A DNA stretch of 64,000 nt from Pseudogymnoascus destructans (lineage: Eukaryota > Ascomycota > Leotiomycetes > Thelebolales > Thelebolaceae): contig NW_020167536.1 in assembly GCF_001641265.1 (NCBI RefSeq), positions 1 through 64,000 of the forward strand, in the 5' to 3' direction. Position numbers and translations under genes: made by a program. Of the stretch, positions 1 through 11,742 are shown piece by piece (the first letter of the stretch is position 1; each line of letters begins with the position of its first letter). Under the pieces are notes generated by a model. It was not told the DNA's origin. It searched no databases and saw only the letters and a program-made list of their open reading frames with translations.

Positions 1-1557
1 AGGCGTCAGGGTCTATCGAAAGACCCTCGACAGAGACAGGAGGCAGAGGCAGTTGATACTGCCTCTGCCAGCACGCGGCAGACAGCTCTGTCGGAAGAAA
101 GGGAGTCAATTGACTCCCTTGTCGAAATATAAGAGTCATGGCGTGCCCACAAGGCACGCCATTCTCTTGGTATCGACGGCAAGAACAAGTTCTTGCCGTC
201 AGGTCAATGAGGTAGATCCTGCCATTTGGCTGGACTACCCGTGCCTCTGTTAGGGAGGATATCTGGAGCCCATTGCCATGGGCCCAGTTCCTCCCCTCCT
301 CCACCAACCTAGTGAGGAGAGGAGGCCATTGCCCTTTAGCAATGGCCTCCACAGCCAAAAGAGCGCTCCGCACGCTGGGCAATCACCGGTGCCAGAGCGC
401 ATCGAGAAGCTCCACGATTGGGAGCTCTCGATCTGTGCGGATGAGCTTATTAAAGCTCTCTGCAATAATTGAAGTATCGTGGCCGTATCGACGGCCACGA
501 AACTTCGCCAGAGCCCACCGTTCGGGCTCGGCACCATAAAGGTATGCTGATGCTTCGGGCTTTAAAGCCCGAAGCTCCTCCAAAAGCCCGTCGAATTGGG
601 CCACAGTTGTGGCCCGGGCAATCTTCCAGAAGAGGGGTAGAAGGCCCCTCCCAAACCGCTCTGAGAAATTCTCAGAGAGGTGACGACAGCAATGAGCTAT
701 CACCACCTGCGGAGAGAGAGTTCTCTCCGCAATAAGAAGCCCTTGTCTCTATCAGAGACAAGGGTGCTTGGCTCGCTCACGAGCTCTGGGAGGGACCACT
801 TGAGGTGGTTCAAAAACCACTCCCAAGAGTCCGCGTTTCTCCGACTCGGCCACTGCCCAAGCAAGTGGCACAATGTGGCCGTTAGCATCAATGCCAACGG
901 CCACAAGAAGAGTAAGGATGAAACGGGCCTTTAAGAAGGTCCCGTCCACCGCAACAAGCCGGCGTGAGGCTTGGAACGTGGCCCTGCTCTCCGCAGGGCA
1001 CACAAAGATCCGTTGGAATCGGTCGTGTCGATCTCGAACGAGATCAACATGAACTCCTAGAGCAGATGCTTCCAGGAGGCGCTTATATGAGGGCAATAGC
1101 TGAAAGCTATGCCTCTGCACTCCAATATCCCCTACGAGAAGGCGTAGCAACGATTGCTGCGCCCCCCGTAGAGAATCCCCTCCGCGAATCGAACGCGGAG
1201 GAGCTCAACAATCTCCCTTGGCGTGGTCTTCTTCGACACCGTAGGTGTCGAGAGACCACGCCGTCCAGCCATTCTGCCTTTGAGGAGGAGGCAAACTTCT
1301 GCTGCCCCCTCCCCATGCAAGTGTGTGCCCCTCAATGACGACGAGCTTCCATTGCTCGTCGTCAGGGCTGGCTCGGACACGCCAGGCACAGCCCTCCTCG
1401 GGACAAACGGCCGTTGCCCGGTCTTTGTCCCTCCTCTGGAGCCGCCAGGAGAACTTCTCCTTGACGGCCCAGTCGTCTAGGGCGCGGGACCAAGCGTCTA
1501 AGTCGAGGAACTCGCTGCCGTCGACAGGGACAGCGAGTTCGGCCAGCGAGGCCATCG
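1..1557 (-). pseudogene. MULE (Mutator-like) transposase, decayed, continues past left edge
   Basis: Seen: the reading starts at 1555 with a DDWAVKEKF segment and a CPEEGCAWRVRA motif typical of the N-terminal DNA-binding region of Mutator-like transposases. It continues through about 1310-1110 in other frames, then at 1150-752 shows VDGTFLKARF and AVGIDANGHIVPLAWAV, the hallmark of the MULE catalytic domain. SWEWFLNHL and LVSDRDKGF follow at about 830-750 in a different frame. At least three frame changes break the gene, so it cannot encode a full transposase. C-terminal coding material reaches position 1 and probably continues outside the window. The terminus beyond the N-terminal side is near 1958-1983 (GGTATATAGATCTTTTGCC), a motif also found at the end of the second MULE near 14474. 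The block is GC-rich compared with the relics to its right. Family assignment is firm; exact ends are inferred. Confidence 0.8.
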
Positions 1558-1559
1558 TC

Positions 1560-2550
1560 AGATGCGGGGGCGGGGGCGGGGAGGCGGGAGTTTGTGCCTC
1601 GCGCGAGGGCTTCCGAGGGGGGTTTCGAGGGTCAGAGGAGCGAGGAGAGAGAGATCCTAGGAGGGGTCAGCGGGGCTCTAGATGGAAGGGGAAGAGGGAG
1701 GAAAGGAGCTTTGGGGGTCTCAATTAACCCCGACTTACCGTACAATTGAGTTGGCAAGTGTTGCCAGCTCAATTGTTTCGAAAAGGCCACATGAGAGTAC
1801 GTGCTCTCATTGGCCTGTTGCGGGTTCCGAAAGGGGATAAGTGCTTGCCAGGTAGATGGCGTTTTTTCACCTTTGTACCGGGTAGATGGAGTTTTTGCCC
1901 TATAAAATATGACTCCATACTGAAACAGGGCATACTTGTATAGATCTTTACGGGGGTCAAACAGGGTATATAGATCTTTTGCCTAACATGATTACATACC
2001 GTTAGCAGTACGATCTACACCACCCCCTATAGCCCCCTGTAACACCCCCATGCTAGCGGGCTCCGTCTTGCTAGCGCCAAACCCAAAGCATAATCGTGGT
2101 GGTAAGCGATGTGCGTTCGTGAGATCGCTCGTTATGTACTGGCGATAAGTTTTGTGAGTAGGTCCCAGCTAGGGGCCCTTGCGCAGGCTGGCTTGGCAAT
2201 TTTGTCCAAAGTACCGATTTTCTCATGCGTAACGCATGTAAGAATGAGAGGAATGAATTCTGTAGAATAAAGAGTATAGTAGCTATCTAATTGACAATAT
2301 AAATCTATACTAAATGCCTAGTATTCTATGTGCATGCCATTTGCAGCAGTTACAGCTGCCATATGCCCCCCGTTAATTTAGGGTTTGATCGAAGCGCCTG
2401 ACATGCAAGAACCATATCGCTTTCTTTCCAAGTAAGAGGCATTTTGTTTTGATTTTAAAAATGGAAAGTGAAGTTGTTCGTGCAATGCCAAGGAAAGCTG
2501 TCCAACTGGCTTGTGTGGCCAACTCGCTCTATGAGTTTGAAAATAAAGCA
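1560..2550. other. No gene seen; MULE flank and AT-rich relic DNA
   Basis: This stretch holds the GC-rich leader of the MULE (1560-1740) and its presumed terminal region, which ends near 1983. Beyond 1990 the DNA is AT-rich with no coding frame I recognise. Confidence 0.5.
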
Positions 2551-2558
2551 AGCTATAA

Positions 2559-2759
2559 ATGATGGACTTACAAAACTTAGAAAATATTAAGCATTATGAG
2601 GAAAATAATGCTCCTTTATTTATAGCTACTTTATTAGACCCTAGACTTAAACAAGTAGGGTTTAATAAGTTAGGCTATAATTCACAAGCAGAACATAATG
2701 CTTATAAAGCATTAAATGATTTATATAAACTTATTATAGTAGTGTTGAAATTAAGCTAA
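2559..2759 (+). pseudogene. hAT transposase fragment
   Basis: A 66-residue open stretch contains ENNAPLFIATLLDPRLKQVGF, close to the conserved part of hAT transposases just upstream of the C-terminal dimerisation region (the family signature is around TLLDPRLK). No BED finger, catalytic residues or hATC segment is present nearby, and no TIR or TSD was found, so this is an orphan relic. Nothing upstream or downstream continues the protein. Composition is AT-rich, unlike the neighbouring MULE. Assignment rests on one motif only. Confidence 0.5.
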
Positions 2760-3154
2760 GAGCTGGCTCTTATGTCTGTTGAGAATAAGAAGGTGATAGG
2801 TTCTGATCGAACGACCATTTGTATGTTGATTAAAGTGTTGAATCCACTTGTACCTAATTGAATTTAAAGTCCACCCATCCTCACTTAGTGTAATCACCTA
2901 ATCGTGTGGTAATCCCAAGTCCTCGTACTAAGCAGAGAGGTGATCCTACGCCTTGAAAATAATGAACAGCAGGAGTGCCCATCTATATGAATTAACTCCT
3001 GAGATAATTGACATCCATGCTCTATTCCCTAGCTGTATAGTGTTACGACGGAACAAGAAGGCTGGCCAACTACAGGACAGGAAGGAGGGAGGTCGCATGA
3101 GACCGGCCCTGGTACCTGGAGGGGCAGCGGGGAATAGTAGTTCCGAAAGTATCA

Positions 3155-3326
3155 CGTGACGGACTTGCAGGATGATGAGAAGAGTCCTAAGAGTCCAGGA
3201 CTCCGAGGACTCGAGTGAGTTCCCAGGAGTCCACTAGGCACGTGATGGACTCGCAGGATGATGAGAAGAGTCCTAAGAGTCCAGGACTCCGAGGACTCGA
3301 GTGAGTTCCCAAGAGTCCACTAGGCA
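3155..3326. repeat. 86-bp tandem duplication inside LTR
   Basis: Two nearly identical 86-bp units lie head to tail (GGACTTGCAGGATGATGAG at 3161 and GGACTCGCAGGATGATGAG at 3247). The unit is itself built of GAGTCC-like subrepeats. It sits where other copies of this LTR family carry different 5' sequence. Confidence 0.8.
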
Positions 3327-3615
3327 CGACGCCACTATATAAGTAGATAGTATTTCCTTAGATAGGAGCTTCGTGCTCAACTCAATACAGTATTTGTTAT
3401 ATACTAGTAACGTGTTACTTGAAGCCTTTGTGTCTGATCCCCTGCCTCCTCTGATAAGTAAACCTTTACGCAAGAGAACCTCTGTGTCTTCTATCGTTTA
3501 GAAGTCAGCGTTACACGTCACATGGCAGCCTACCCCGCTTCCCACTGTGACTCACACGTCACGTTACTAGGCCCTGGCCCTGTAACCATGACATCATGTT
3601 ACTATAGCCGTAACA
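3157..3615 (+). repeat. Rearranged solo LTR with inverted 5' portion
   Basis: The segment from about 3327 to 3515 (GACGCCACTATATAAGTAG to GCGTTACA) matches the 3' half of the LTRs at 23764-24071 and 45806-46242, including a TATATAA promoter-like box. Directly after it, 3516-3615 matches the 5' end of the same LTR in reverse orientation, ending in CCGTAACA. The LTR therefore looks broken and partly inverted. No internal retroelement coding sequence is attached on the left, and no clean 5-bp duplication flanks it. Confidence 0.65.
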
Positions 3616-3649
3616 TAGAACCAGCAAGAGGAAACACCCCGATTGCGAC

Positions 3650-3965
3650 CGACACTGTAATACTCACTAACTAGGGAGAAGAGGCTATCTGCGACCAAAT
3701 CTACACAGGTCTAAAGGGCCATGTAAAGGATGAAATCTCAAGGTCTAACAAACCAGATGACCTTAGGGAGATGGTTGAATTGGCTTAGAAGATCGACAAT
3801 CGTCACTATAAACAGCAACTGAGAAGAATGGGGGACTACTTAACTAACACTAGACTTAGAAGAGAAGACAAACAAAGAGTTATTAGCCCTAACCTATAGA
3901 ACTAGATGCTACTTTCAAGCCTAATGGCAAACCCTATAATCCTAACAAAGAGCGACAGCTTAAAG
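3650..3965 (+). pseudogene. Gypsy gag relic
   Basis: With stops read through, the frame gives EEAICDQIYTGLKGHVKDE, REMVELA and KIDNRHYKQQLRR, which resembles the retrotransposon gag region of fungal Ty3/gypsy elements. Several TAG/TAA stops interrupt it. No protease or polymerase follows, so it is a short, inactivated fragment. It lies directly after the rearranged LTR, but the two need not come from the same element. Confidence 0.55.
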
Positions 3966-4706
3966 TAATGGATCTGTTTTCGCTAGTAGAGTTCCATCTC
4001 CACTTCCCTATCACTCTCGGACATGTTGTCAACACCCTCTGCAATCTTTGGGCGCCAAAAGTTCTCAGAGTCATTGTTGCCATAGTTCTGAAAGTGCTTT
4101 AGGATCTTAGCTTGGAGGAAAATTGAAAGGACAGCAGTGTGCTGCCAGCCGATGATGCTAGTGATGTTGCTCACCTACAACTATTTTTCCAAATTGACAA
4201 ATTGCTCACAACTTTCTCCCCAAGACCCCTAGGGATCTAATTCCAGTCAATTACGTAATTTAAACTCCCATCCCCATCCATTCCAGCCCTTTTCGGGCCA
4301 TTCTAGGTGGTGATAGAGGACTCAACCCCCAACAGCCAGATCCAGGCCCCCAAGACAGCGCTTTTACCCGCCCCAGGACCCACAATCACCATCCAACCTC
4401 AATCACACTTCCAAGAGACAGCAGAGGACACTCAGTATGCATACTGTGCCCCCTCCTCGCCTCTGTTTAGGTGAAAGCACGCCCAAGAGCTACGAAGCAA
4501 CAGCAGCCATTTGTGGCCAGCTTAATGCTATTGACAGAGAAACCAAAATAATTCAACACACTGTCATGTATGATTTCGCCAGTACAGGATTTGTGTCTTC
4601 CTACAAGCTCCCAGAGCAGCGCACTTTCACCCACGACCTCTGCAACAAGGTAGTCAGCTTCCTCACTGCCTCTCTATATGCAGAGACCTCCAACTACGCC
4701 CCTATC

Positions 4707-5712
4707 TGTCATACTGACATTTGTTGCACTCAGTTTGCTATCAAACTCAAGAGCAAACTTAGAAATCTCCTCCTCAAACCTACAAGTCACCATACATATC
4801 TTGGCTTATCACACCAACAACAAGAGCAATACTACTCAACGATAGCTGCAACTCCTATACTACATCTGTTTATGCTACATACATCACGGCATATCATTTG
4901 GACACTCATTGAACAAGTTATTAAAAATATCTCCTCCTTAAGGGGGTGGGCCAATACTACCACATGACATATCTCTATCAACTAGAGACCTAGGAACATG
5001 AACGATAGATCTAGAAGCTTCTACAACCCTCTATGATTCATTACACGTCATCGCTCCTTAGTTACCCACAAGATTGGTTAAGTTCTGACATAATTTGTCT
5101 ATAGGGGTACTCTGACCTTGGACCTCCTTTCACTTCCTATAGGCTAGTTCTCTCATTTTCCAAGACTTTCCATGACTAACCAGGCTTGGTAACTGTATTA
5201 GAAATCAAGTGCGACCTACAACTAGCTTGCTAATCATGTAGTGAACATAAGAGAATCCCATAGAACAAGAGATGGTTCTATGGGATTCTCTTACATCGAC
5301 TACAGTTACCAAGCCTGGTTAGTCATGGAAAGTATTGGAAAATGAGAGAACTACACTCCTTTAGCATAAATAGGATTGCCCTTTCCTTAAGAAAGGGCAA
5401 GCAGACAATACAGTAAATCGACTAGCACATACTTCTATGTCTTTTCCAAGCTTCCAAGCATTGATCTTGTTATTCTTTGTTTCTGAAAAGTCAGTGAGGT
5501 GCTAACCTCTGACTTACCCCTGAGTTCCCAGACTTAACATTTGTTACAACTTGTCTAAACCACTTCACTACATCGTACACCTGATTGCTGCATTGTGGAA
5601 TAGTCTAAGCTACAACCCTTTGGCTCTGTTTCCTAAGACAGTGTGTTGTCTTAGTAAAATCATCCCTTCCTTAGGTGGCTAGATTCTCACATCTGGTGCA
5701 CCCGCCATTACA
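4707..5712 (+). repeat. LTR of about 1 kb (family L900), copy 1, internally rearranged
   Basis: It begins TGTCATACTGACATT and ends CCATTACA, the mirror image of the copies at 9869-10759 and 53629-54539. It is longer than those copies because of an internal inverted duplication: perfect 19-bp arms at 5248-5266 and 5275-5293 with an 8-bp loop. No matching 5-bp target duplication was found, unlike the other two full copies. An open stretch at 4437-4967 runs across the left edge of the LTR and is probably not a gene. Confidence 0.7.
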
Positions 5713-5739
5713 CCGTGCACTCAGCCTGCACTTATAGCC

Positions 5740-5950
5740 TGGTATGCCGCTCAAGCTCAAGGTCGCCAACTTAGCCAAGGCCAAATATCCTCAATTCTTT
5801 CCATGAAGTACCAATATCTGGACTCAGATACACGGAAGAAGACTGAACTTGGCACAAAGAGAAAAAGTAATGGTGAATATCCTGAACTTGAGATAGCTCT
5901 CTTCGACTGGCAACAATGCATGCAAAAGAAAAATGTGAACACCCCCCATC
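5740..5950 (+). pseudogene. Tigger/jerky-like transposase N-terminal relic
   Basis: In one frame the sequence reads KVANLAKAKYPQFFP, and a little further on NGEYPELEIALFDWQQCMQ, which resembles the CENP-B-type helix-turn-helix region of pogo/tigger transposases. The flanking protein is missing and the frame closes after about 110 codons (stop near 6132) without a DDE domain. I judge it a fragment. The match is short, so confidence is modest. Confidence 0.35.
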
Positions 5951-6215
5951 GCAGTTGCTCCCAAGCAAGACATGCATCCCTTACCCCCAAGATAAAAAGA
6001 AAACGCATAAGTAGCCGCAAGGCCGTGTATATCACCCGCCATCTGGGTGTCCGCGTATTAACAACAAAATATTCCTGCAATCCCTCCGCATCCATGGCAA
6101 ACAAACGAAAACCCGCCCGCAAAATAAAGTAGTAGAGAAGCCCATATACAAAGCAATGGCACTAAAAGCCTCCACGCGTCCGACTTAACGACCATCACTA
6201 TCGATCGGTCGAACA

Positions 6216-8130
6216 TCACTTCTTCGCCTCCCCCTCCCCAGCCTCAACCGTATAATCAACCCGATCCTCCTCCCCCTCCCTCTCCTCCCTCTTCGGCCTG
6301 CCCCCATGTCTGAACCCCCTAATCGCCGCCTCCGGATCCTCAATCGCATCAAACACCCTATCCTTCTTACTCTTCTTCCCCTTTGCGCGCTCATCCATGC
6401 TCTCCTCATCACTCGAGCTCCAGCCCCCATTGATATCGCCCTGGTACACCTGTATCTGCTCGCCCTGCCTCTTCTTCGTCTCGCGCTGCTCCTTCTTCAT
6501 GCGCTGCAGCTTGTCGTCCGTGCACGGCTTGGTGACAATATTGAGGCCGGGGAGGTTGGCTTCGAGGAAGGACTGGAGTGCGGGGAGGAGCGAACCGTCA
6601 GGGCGGTAGGTACCGCTGTCGTTGTCGATTACGAGTTCGTAGTTCGATGGGTCCTTGGGGGGAGGGGAGTGCGGTGGTCCGCCTTCGATGTCGTCTGTGG
6701 GGTGGGTCTGCTGGCTTGAATCTTCGGGGCTGCTATTCTTGTATTTGAGTCTGCGGATGAAGAATTCGCCCGAGCAGGCGATATAGACGTTGACATCGCT
6801 GTGCATGGTGTGTTTGCTGAGCATGTCGATGCCGAATTCCTTACCCGTCTCGGTGAAGCGGAGGAGCCCGTCGAGGGTGAGGACGTAGGTGAAGAGGCGG
6901 CTGCCTTCGTCGAAGTGCGCGAGTTTGAGGAACTGCAGCGCGGCTTCTTGGGACTTGGGTTCCATGGTGCCGTGGGTGGTGGTGTTGGAGTAGTTGTAGA
7001 CGCGCGCGTGCTGGTGGTGGAGGGCGGCGTTTAGCACGTGTCCGCGGAGGCCAGTCTTGTCGAACATGCCCTTGACGAAGGGTTTGAATTCTACAAAGCG
7101 GTGGTAGAGTTCGTCGGGGACAGGGCCTTGCAGTTGCATCTGGTTGGCTTGGAAACTGTAGCTGGTTAGTTCTGGGATGGTGACTGAAGCGGCTCCAAAT
7201 GCCCTTGGAGACTGAGCGGACTTACTCATATCTTTCAACCTTGGCCTTCTCGCCTTCATGTCCCTCCATCTTTGGCGCCTTGGTGCCAGCTAGACGTCCA
7301 ATCATGGGACTGTAGTGCTTTGTCCACCCCGTAGGTCCCACGGTATACATCTTCCCATACGGCTTATCGCTCTTTCCCAGCACCTCCATGCTCAAGAACA
7401 GCTGACCCGACAGATCACCATCGCTGCCACACATCGTCGTGATGCTTTTTAGGAGATACGCGCGCCAGCTGCCCATCCGCTTCTTGACCGGGAAGCTAGT
7501 CTCGCGCATCCCCTCCCAGTTCTCGCTGATGTGTGGCACCACCACGGTCACGTTGCCAAGTCGGTCGTCCGAGTCATTGGCATCCTCGTCGTAGAGGCGG
7601 CACTTCAGTTTGAAGCCACTGCTCGGCACGCCTGCCACGATCCACTCCTGGTTCCACACAGGATTGGTATCCTTTTGGATCGTCCTTGTCCGCAGTCTCA
7701 TCTCAGGGTCCTCCTTGTGTCTCGGTTTTATCCCATGGCTCGTCAAGGTCGCTATCACGCACGGGTCCGAAGACCCCGTGCCCAGATCTCCAATGGGCAG
7801 GTTCTCGGCACGGACGAATGTGAATTTGACGGTGTATCCATCTGGAGCCGACGGGACGGGCGTCGAGTCGTATCCACCCGGGGGGTTGGCCATCTCGTAA
7901 GCCTTCTTTTTCTTCTCATCGACCTTGTCCTTCAATTTGCCCTTCTTCGAGCGCTTCCCTACGGCTTCGGATTCCTGGTCTGCGTGGTGGGAACCGCCAT
8001 CCTGTGCTTCTGGCTCTTGTTCGGACTTTTCGTTCTGGGAATTGGGTTCTTCTTGTTGTTGCTGGGTGTCGTTGGAGGCGGGTGCGTCATTGGAGACGGG
8101 CTCCTCTGGTTTAGGTACGGCGTCGGCCAT
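6216..8130 (-). CDS. C2-domain protein (uncharacterised fungal family)
   Basis: Two exons: 8130-7226 and 7161-6216, joined over a 64-bp GTAAGT...CAG intron at 7225-7162, giving 616 residues. The start is the ATG at 8130, which has a good context (GAAATGGCC); the open frame upstream has no ATG. The N-terminal ~90 residues are acidic and low in complexity. A C2 domain follows at about residues 95-235 (YTVKFTFVRAENLPIGD, then SSDPCVIATL, NPVWNQEW and LYDEDANDSDDRLG), with several Asp/Asn residues of the kind that bind Ca2+. The C-terminal half has no domain I recognise and ends in a Lys/Glu-rich tail (KGKKSKKD). C2 proteins usually bind membrane lipids; a role in membrane or vesicle biology is an inference. 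No frame breaks are seen, so this is likely a functional host gene between transposon blocks. Confidence 0.85.
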
Positions 8131-9052
8131 TTCGTCGGTAGAGGAAGAGATATGAGACTTCTGCAAGATTCAGGATGATTGCAGTTGGAGGAAGTATATA
8201 TGTCGTCGACAGAGGAATAACAAGTGTGTGAACTGTGCCGTTGAGTGGCAATGTGCAGCTGAAGCTGACGGCTCCTAAGTGCAGAATTCCTTGGACAGTA
8301 ACTCAGCTGACGGGAAGAAGTGGAAATATATAGAGGCCGGGTATATTTGGGGAATTGAAAAGAGCACGAGCTAGGAAGAAAGCTGAATGTGGAATCGGCG
8401 TGGTGCTGGATTCTCCACAATTGTCAGCCTTGCCCAGAAGGACTGACAATTGTGGATTCCACCTTCAGGGCTGAGTAGACTGGGATCTGTAGTGTCAGAA
8501 CTCTGGTACTCGCTCTCTCGAAGATCAATGAGGGGAGCTATCGGGCGAGTAGAGGAGTGGCACGACGAGAAATGAATCCTAAATAAAGATCGACCTGTAT
8601 ATATAAATCTCTCTCCTCTCAGCGTGTTAATTGGCAAAATATAACACCAACTATTGAGAAAAGCATGAATGTATCGAGGGCACGGCGGTAGTTCCTAGAG
8701 GGGCTAGCTAGCAGGGCCAATATGGGGAATGGGAATGGGTCCTGTGTTAGATGCCGCCCTTGCCGGATTATCTTTGCGGTAAATGAAAATTATACGAGTT
8801 CCAGTATACGAGCACCGGTGTCCGAATACTAAGCGAAAAACATGATGGACACCCCGATTTGTAAGCGGTTACGTAAGCATACCCCACCAAACCGCTCCAG
8901 CAAACCCAGAATCATAAGTGCAAAAGATCTGCACAAGCCCTGTAAAGATTGATATACCAGACGCTAACTATTAATAGATTTCCTCCACCAAGCCGGCTCA
9001 CTGCCTCGACCTCGCTGTCGCCACCTCGCCGTCGCCATTCCCCATCGCCCCC
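8131..9052. other. Intergenic; upstream region of the C2 gene with an inverted repeat
   Basis: No coding region recognised. Perfect 13-bp inverted arms (CCACAATTGTCAG at 8415-8427 and its complement at 8443-8455) form a potential hairpin about 290 bp upstream of the C2 start codon. Confidence 0.6.
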
Positions 9053-9205
9053 TACAGTCAACTCCCGTTAAGTCGATACAATTGGTGACGTGTGTAAATA
9101 TCGTTATATTGAAATGCCAAGTATTATGTAATCCACCTATCCAATGTCTCCTGAACCAAGGAATTAAGCTGAATTGCCTCAATTTCGCCCTCCAAATGCT
9201 CTAAT

Positions 9206-11551
9206 GCCCTGAGGTGATTGGCTGGGAAAGCATCCTGACACTCCGTATACTCAATAAGAACTTTAAGGGCATTGCGAGCATCAGAGGCTGAATAACCAGC
9301 CTATTCAGTCTCAGGCTCCTCTTCTTGCTCATCATTTTGAGTAGGATCACTAAGATGCTCATCCAAAATCTCCTGTAGTATACCCTCCTCATCTGTTGTA
9401 ACTTCTATATTGTTGATTTGCTTGTTGATAGGATTTAAAAAGTTCAAAATAGCCATTGAATCATGTATATTGCCAGCTTGAATAACTTGTTCGTATAGTT
9501 GTGAAAGGTCTGTTGGTGTAATTGAGGTTGGAAGAGTGATTAGAGTTGTAAGAAGTGTTGATTTTTGAAAGCAATTGTATATAGTTGATTGTAAAACTTG
9601 TTGATTCCAGCTTCGTAAGATCCAGCAAATTGACAGTCGTAATCTTGCTTGCTTAATCGGATCCAGATTTGAATTATAACATTCAAGCATAAAAGAGAGC
9701 CATTGTCGATGGTAATAAGCTTTAAGAGATTGAATAATGCAAGAGGCTGGAATTGACTAGTACTATTAGCTGGAAGCCAACGGATCAGAATATTAGGAGG
9801 TGGGGGACAGATATGTGTGCAGAAAAGTTGTCCATTGTAAGAAGGACTTGTCGAATAAAGCCAATATGTGTAATGGTGGGTGCACCAGATGTGAGAATCT
9901 AGCCACCCAAGGAAGGGATGAATTTACTAAGACAACACACTGTCTTAGAAAACATAGCCAAAGGGTCGTAGCTTAGACTATTCCACAACGCAGCAATCAG
10001 GTGTGTGATGTAGTGAAGTGGTTCAGACAAGTTGCAACAAATGTTGAGTCTGGGAACTCAGGGGTAAGTCAGAGGTTAACACCTCACTGACTTTTCAGAA
10101 ACAAGGAGTAACAAGATCAATGCTTGGAAGCTTGGAAAAGACGTGGAAGTATGTGATAGTCGATTTACTGTATTGTCTGCTTGTTTCTTAAGGAAAGGGC
10201 AATCCTATTTATGCTAAAGGAGTGTAGTTCTCTCATTTTCCAAGACTTTCCATGACTAACCAGGCTTGGTAACTGTAGTCGACGTAAGAGAATCCCATAG
10301 AACCATCTCTTAGGTTCGTAGCCTATAGGAAGTAAAAGGAGGTCCAAGGTCAGAGTACCCCTATAGACAAACTATGTCATAACTTAACCAATCTTGTGGG
10401 TAACTAAAGAGCGATGACATGTAATGAATCATAGAGGTTCGTAGGAGCTTTTAGAGCTATTGTTCATGCTCCTAGGCCTCTAGTTGGTAGAGATATGTCA
10501 TGTGGTAGTATGAGTGATGTCATGTAATGAATCATAGAGGGTTGTAGAGATATACTATGTGGTAATATCGGCCCAGTAACTAAGGAGCGATGACGTGTAA
10601 TAAATCATAGATGGTTGTAGCAATCGTTGAGTAGTATTGCTCTTGTTGTTGGTGTGATAAGCCAAAATATGTATAGTGACTTGTAGGTTTGAGGAGGAGA
10701 TTTCCAAGTTTGCTCTTGAGTTTGATAGCAAACTGAGTGCAATGAATGTCAGTATGACAATATGTCGATAAAATGCTTGAAGCCAGTCGATCATAATTGT
10801 TGAATTCATCCAAGCCTTTTTATTCCACCTCCACTCAGCTCCCATTGTAGATATATTAATATTGCGTAAAGATCGAGGTGTTTTTGCTTTGCCGATAATC
10901 CAGATTGGAAGCTGGTCAGATCCAGAAGCATTTGTACAAAGAGTAAGTGTAATTTGAGCTTTTTCCTTCTTTAATCCAGGTAATGATTGCGATGCTAGTC
11001 GTCGAGACGGAATCATCTTCCAGTAGAGCCCAGTTTCATCCATATTATAGATATTCTCCTCCTCACACTCCCTAGCAATTGTCCGGAGCCCTTTCATCTC
11101 TTCTTCAACTAATTCTGGGATAGATCCTGCTTCGCCGTGACGTGTATGTATCTTAATATTATGTCATGGTTTAAATCGTGTAAGCCAGCCAGAGCTAAAG
11201 TCGGTAACTGGCTGATCTGCATACTGTGGAAGCCTTCTCCAGATCTCCCTCACCTTTACTTGAAGTATATCACCAGATGTAAAGCCAACCGCAGCTATCA
11301 ATTCGTTGCTGAAAGTCGTAGAGAATTTGTTCAAGTTGAGGCCATTAGCCAGTTCGATTTTGTTGTCCAGTTGTTGTCCAGTTGTCGAGATGTTTAAAGC
11401 GGTCACTGAGGCTATCTGATATTGTCCATTGACTGAATTCGTGAAGAAACCAGTTGATGCAGGCTTTCTGGGAGGGTTTCGGGTGCTGTTTGTGTGCCCA
11501 ATGTCGAAGGGCACAGCGCTGTTCGAGTGTAATTGTGTGTTTTTGAGGCAT
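9206..11551 (-). pseudogene. Tigger/jerky-like transposase, interrupted
   Basis: The N-terminus (MPQKHTITLEQRCALRHWA from 11551) is a helix-turn-helix region; frames shift around 11360-11160. The DDE domain begins in IYNMDETGLYWKM (about 11045) and continues through IWIIGKAKTPRSLRN to WLQAFYRHI, where the LTR breaks in. After the LTR it resumes near 9863 with TMDN-like and LPANSTSQFQPLDQ-like segments (with frame slips), then a 129-residue open stretch to 9301. There a TAG stop is followed in the same frame by 30-odd further codons (SASDARNALKVLIEYTE) to a TAA, so the TAG probably replaced CAG by a C-to-T change. It cannot make active transposase. Related CENP-B-like transposases cut and paste DNA at TA sites. 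Confidence 0.75.
9869..10759 (-). repeat. Solo LTR (family L900), copy 2, inside tigger-like transposase
   Basis: It begins TGTAATGGTGGG and ends AGTATGACA on the plus strand (TG...CA ends; 5' end TGTCATAC on the minus strand). It is flanked by a perfect 5-bp duplication ATATG at 9864-9868 and 10760-10764, which marks integrase-mediated insertion. At 891 bp it is long for a fungal LTR. No internal coding region is present, so it is a solo LTR left by recombination. Confidence 0.85.
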
Positions 11552-11742
11552 AATAGAGTTGGATAAGTCAATAATTAAAGGTTAGAAGGTCAATATTGCG
11601 AATATCGAGAATTGAGTGTGAAAATCAATTGGTGCTGAAAAAAATATTGACTTAGTGGTGTTATCGACTAATCCGACATCGTCTTGGTGAGAGTGGACTG
11701 TATTCTGAAAGCCCTCACCGAAGAGGCCCCTTTTCAGCTGAG

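Larger units (their letters stand above)
9055..11700 (-). mobile_element. Tigger/jerky-like DNA transposon split by a solo LTR
   Basis: Ends are CAGTCAACTC (9055) and GAGTGGACTG (to 11700), imperfect inverted repeats flanked by TA on both sides (9053-9054 and 11701-11702), as expected for the Tc1/mariner-pogo superfamily. The transposase is on the minus strand. The LTR at 9869-10759 interrupts it, with ATATG repeated at both borders. On its right side the element abuts a MULE fragment, so it inserted in or beside that MULE. Removing the LTR and one ATATG joins the two transposase halves. Confidence 0.8.

Noticed and set aside
4437..4967. A 176-residue open stretch as a possible gene
   Set aside because: It runs across the left border of an LTR at 4707, and its second half is repeated LTR sequence found at three other places. 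No domain is recognisable in the first half.
6185..7034. Plus-strand open stretches opposite the C2 gene (for example 6306-6719)
   Set aside because: They are shadows of the GC-rich coding sequence on the other strand; the minus-strand reading has a domain and consistent splicing.
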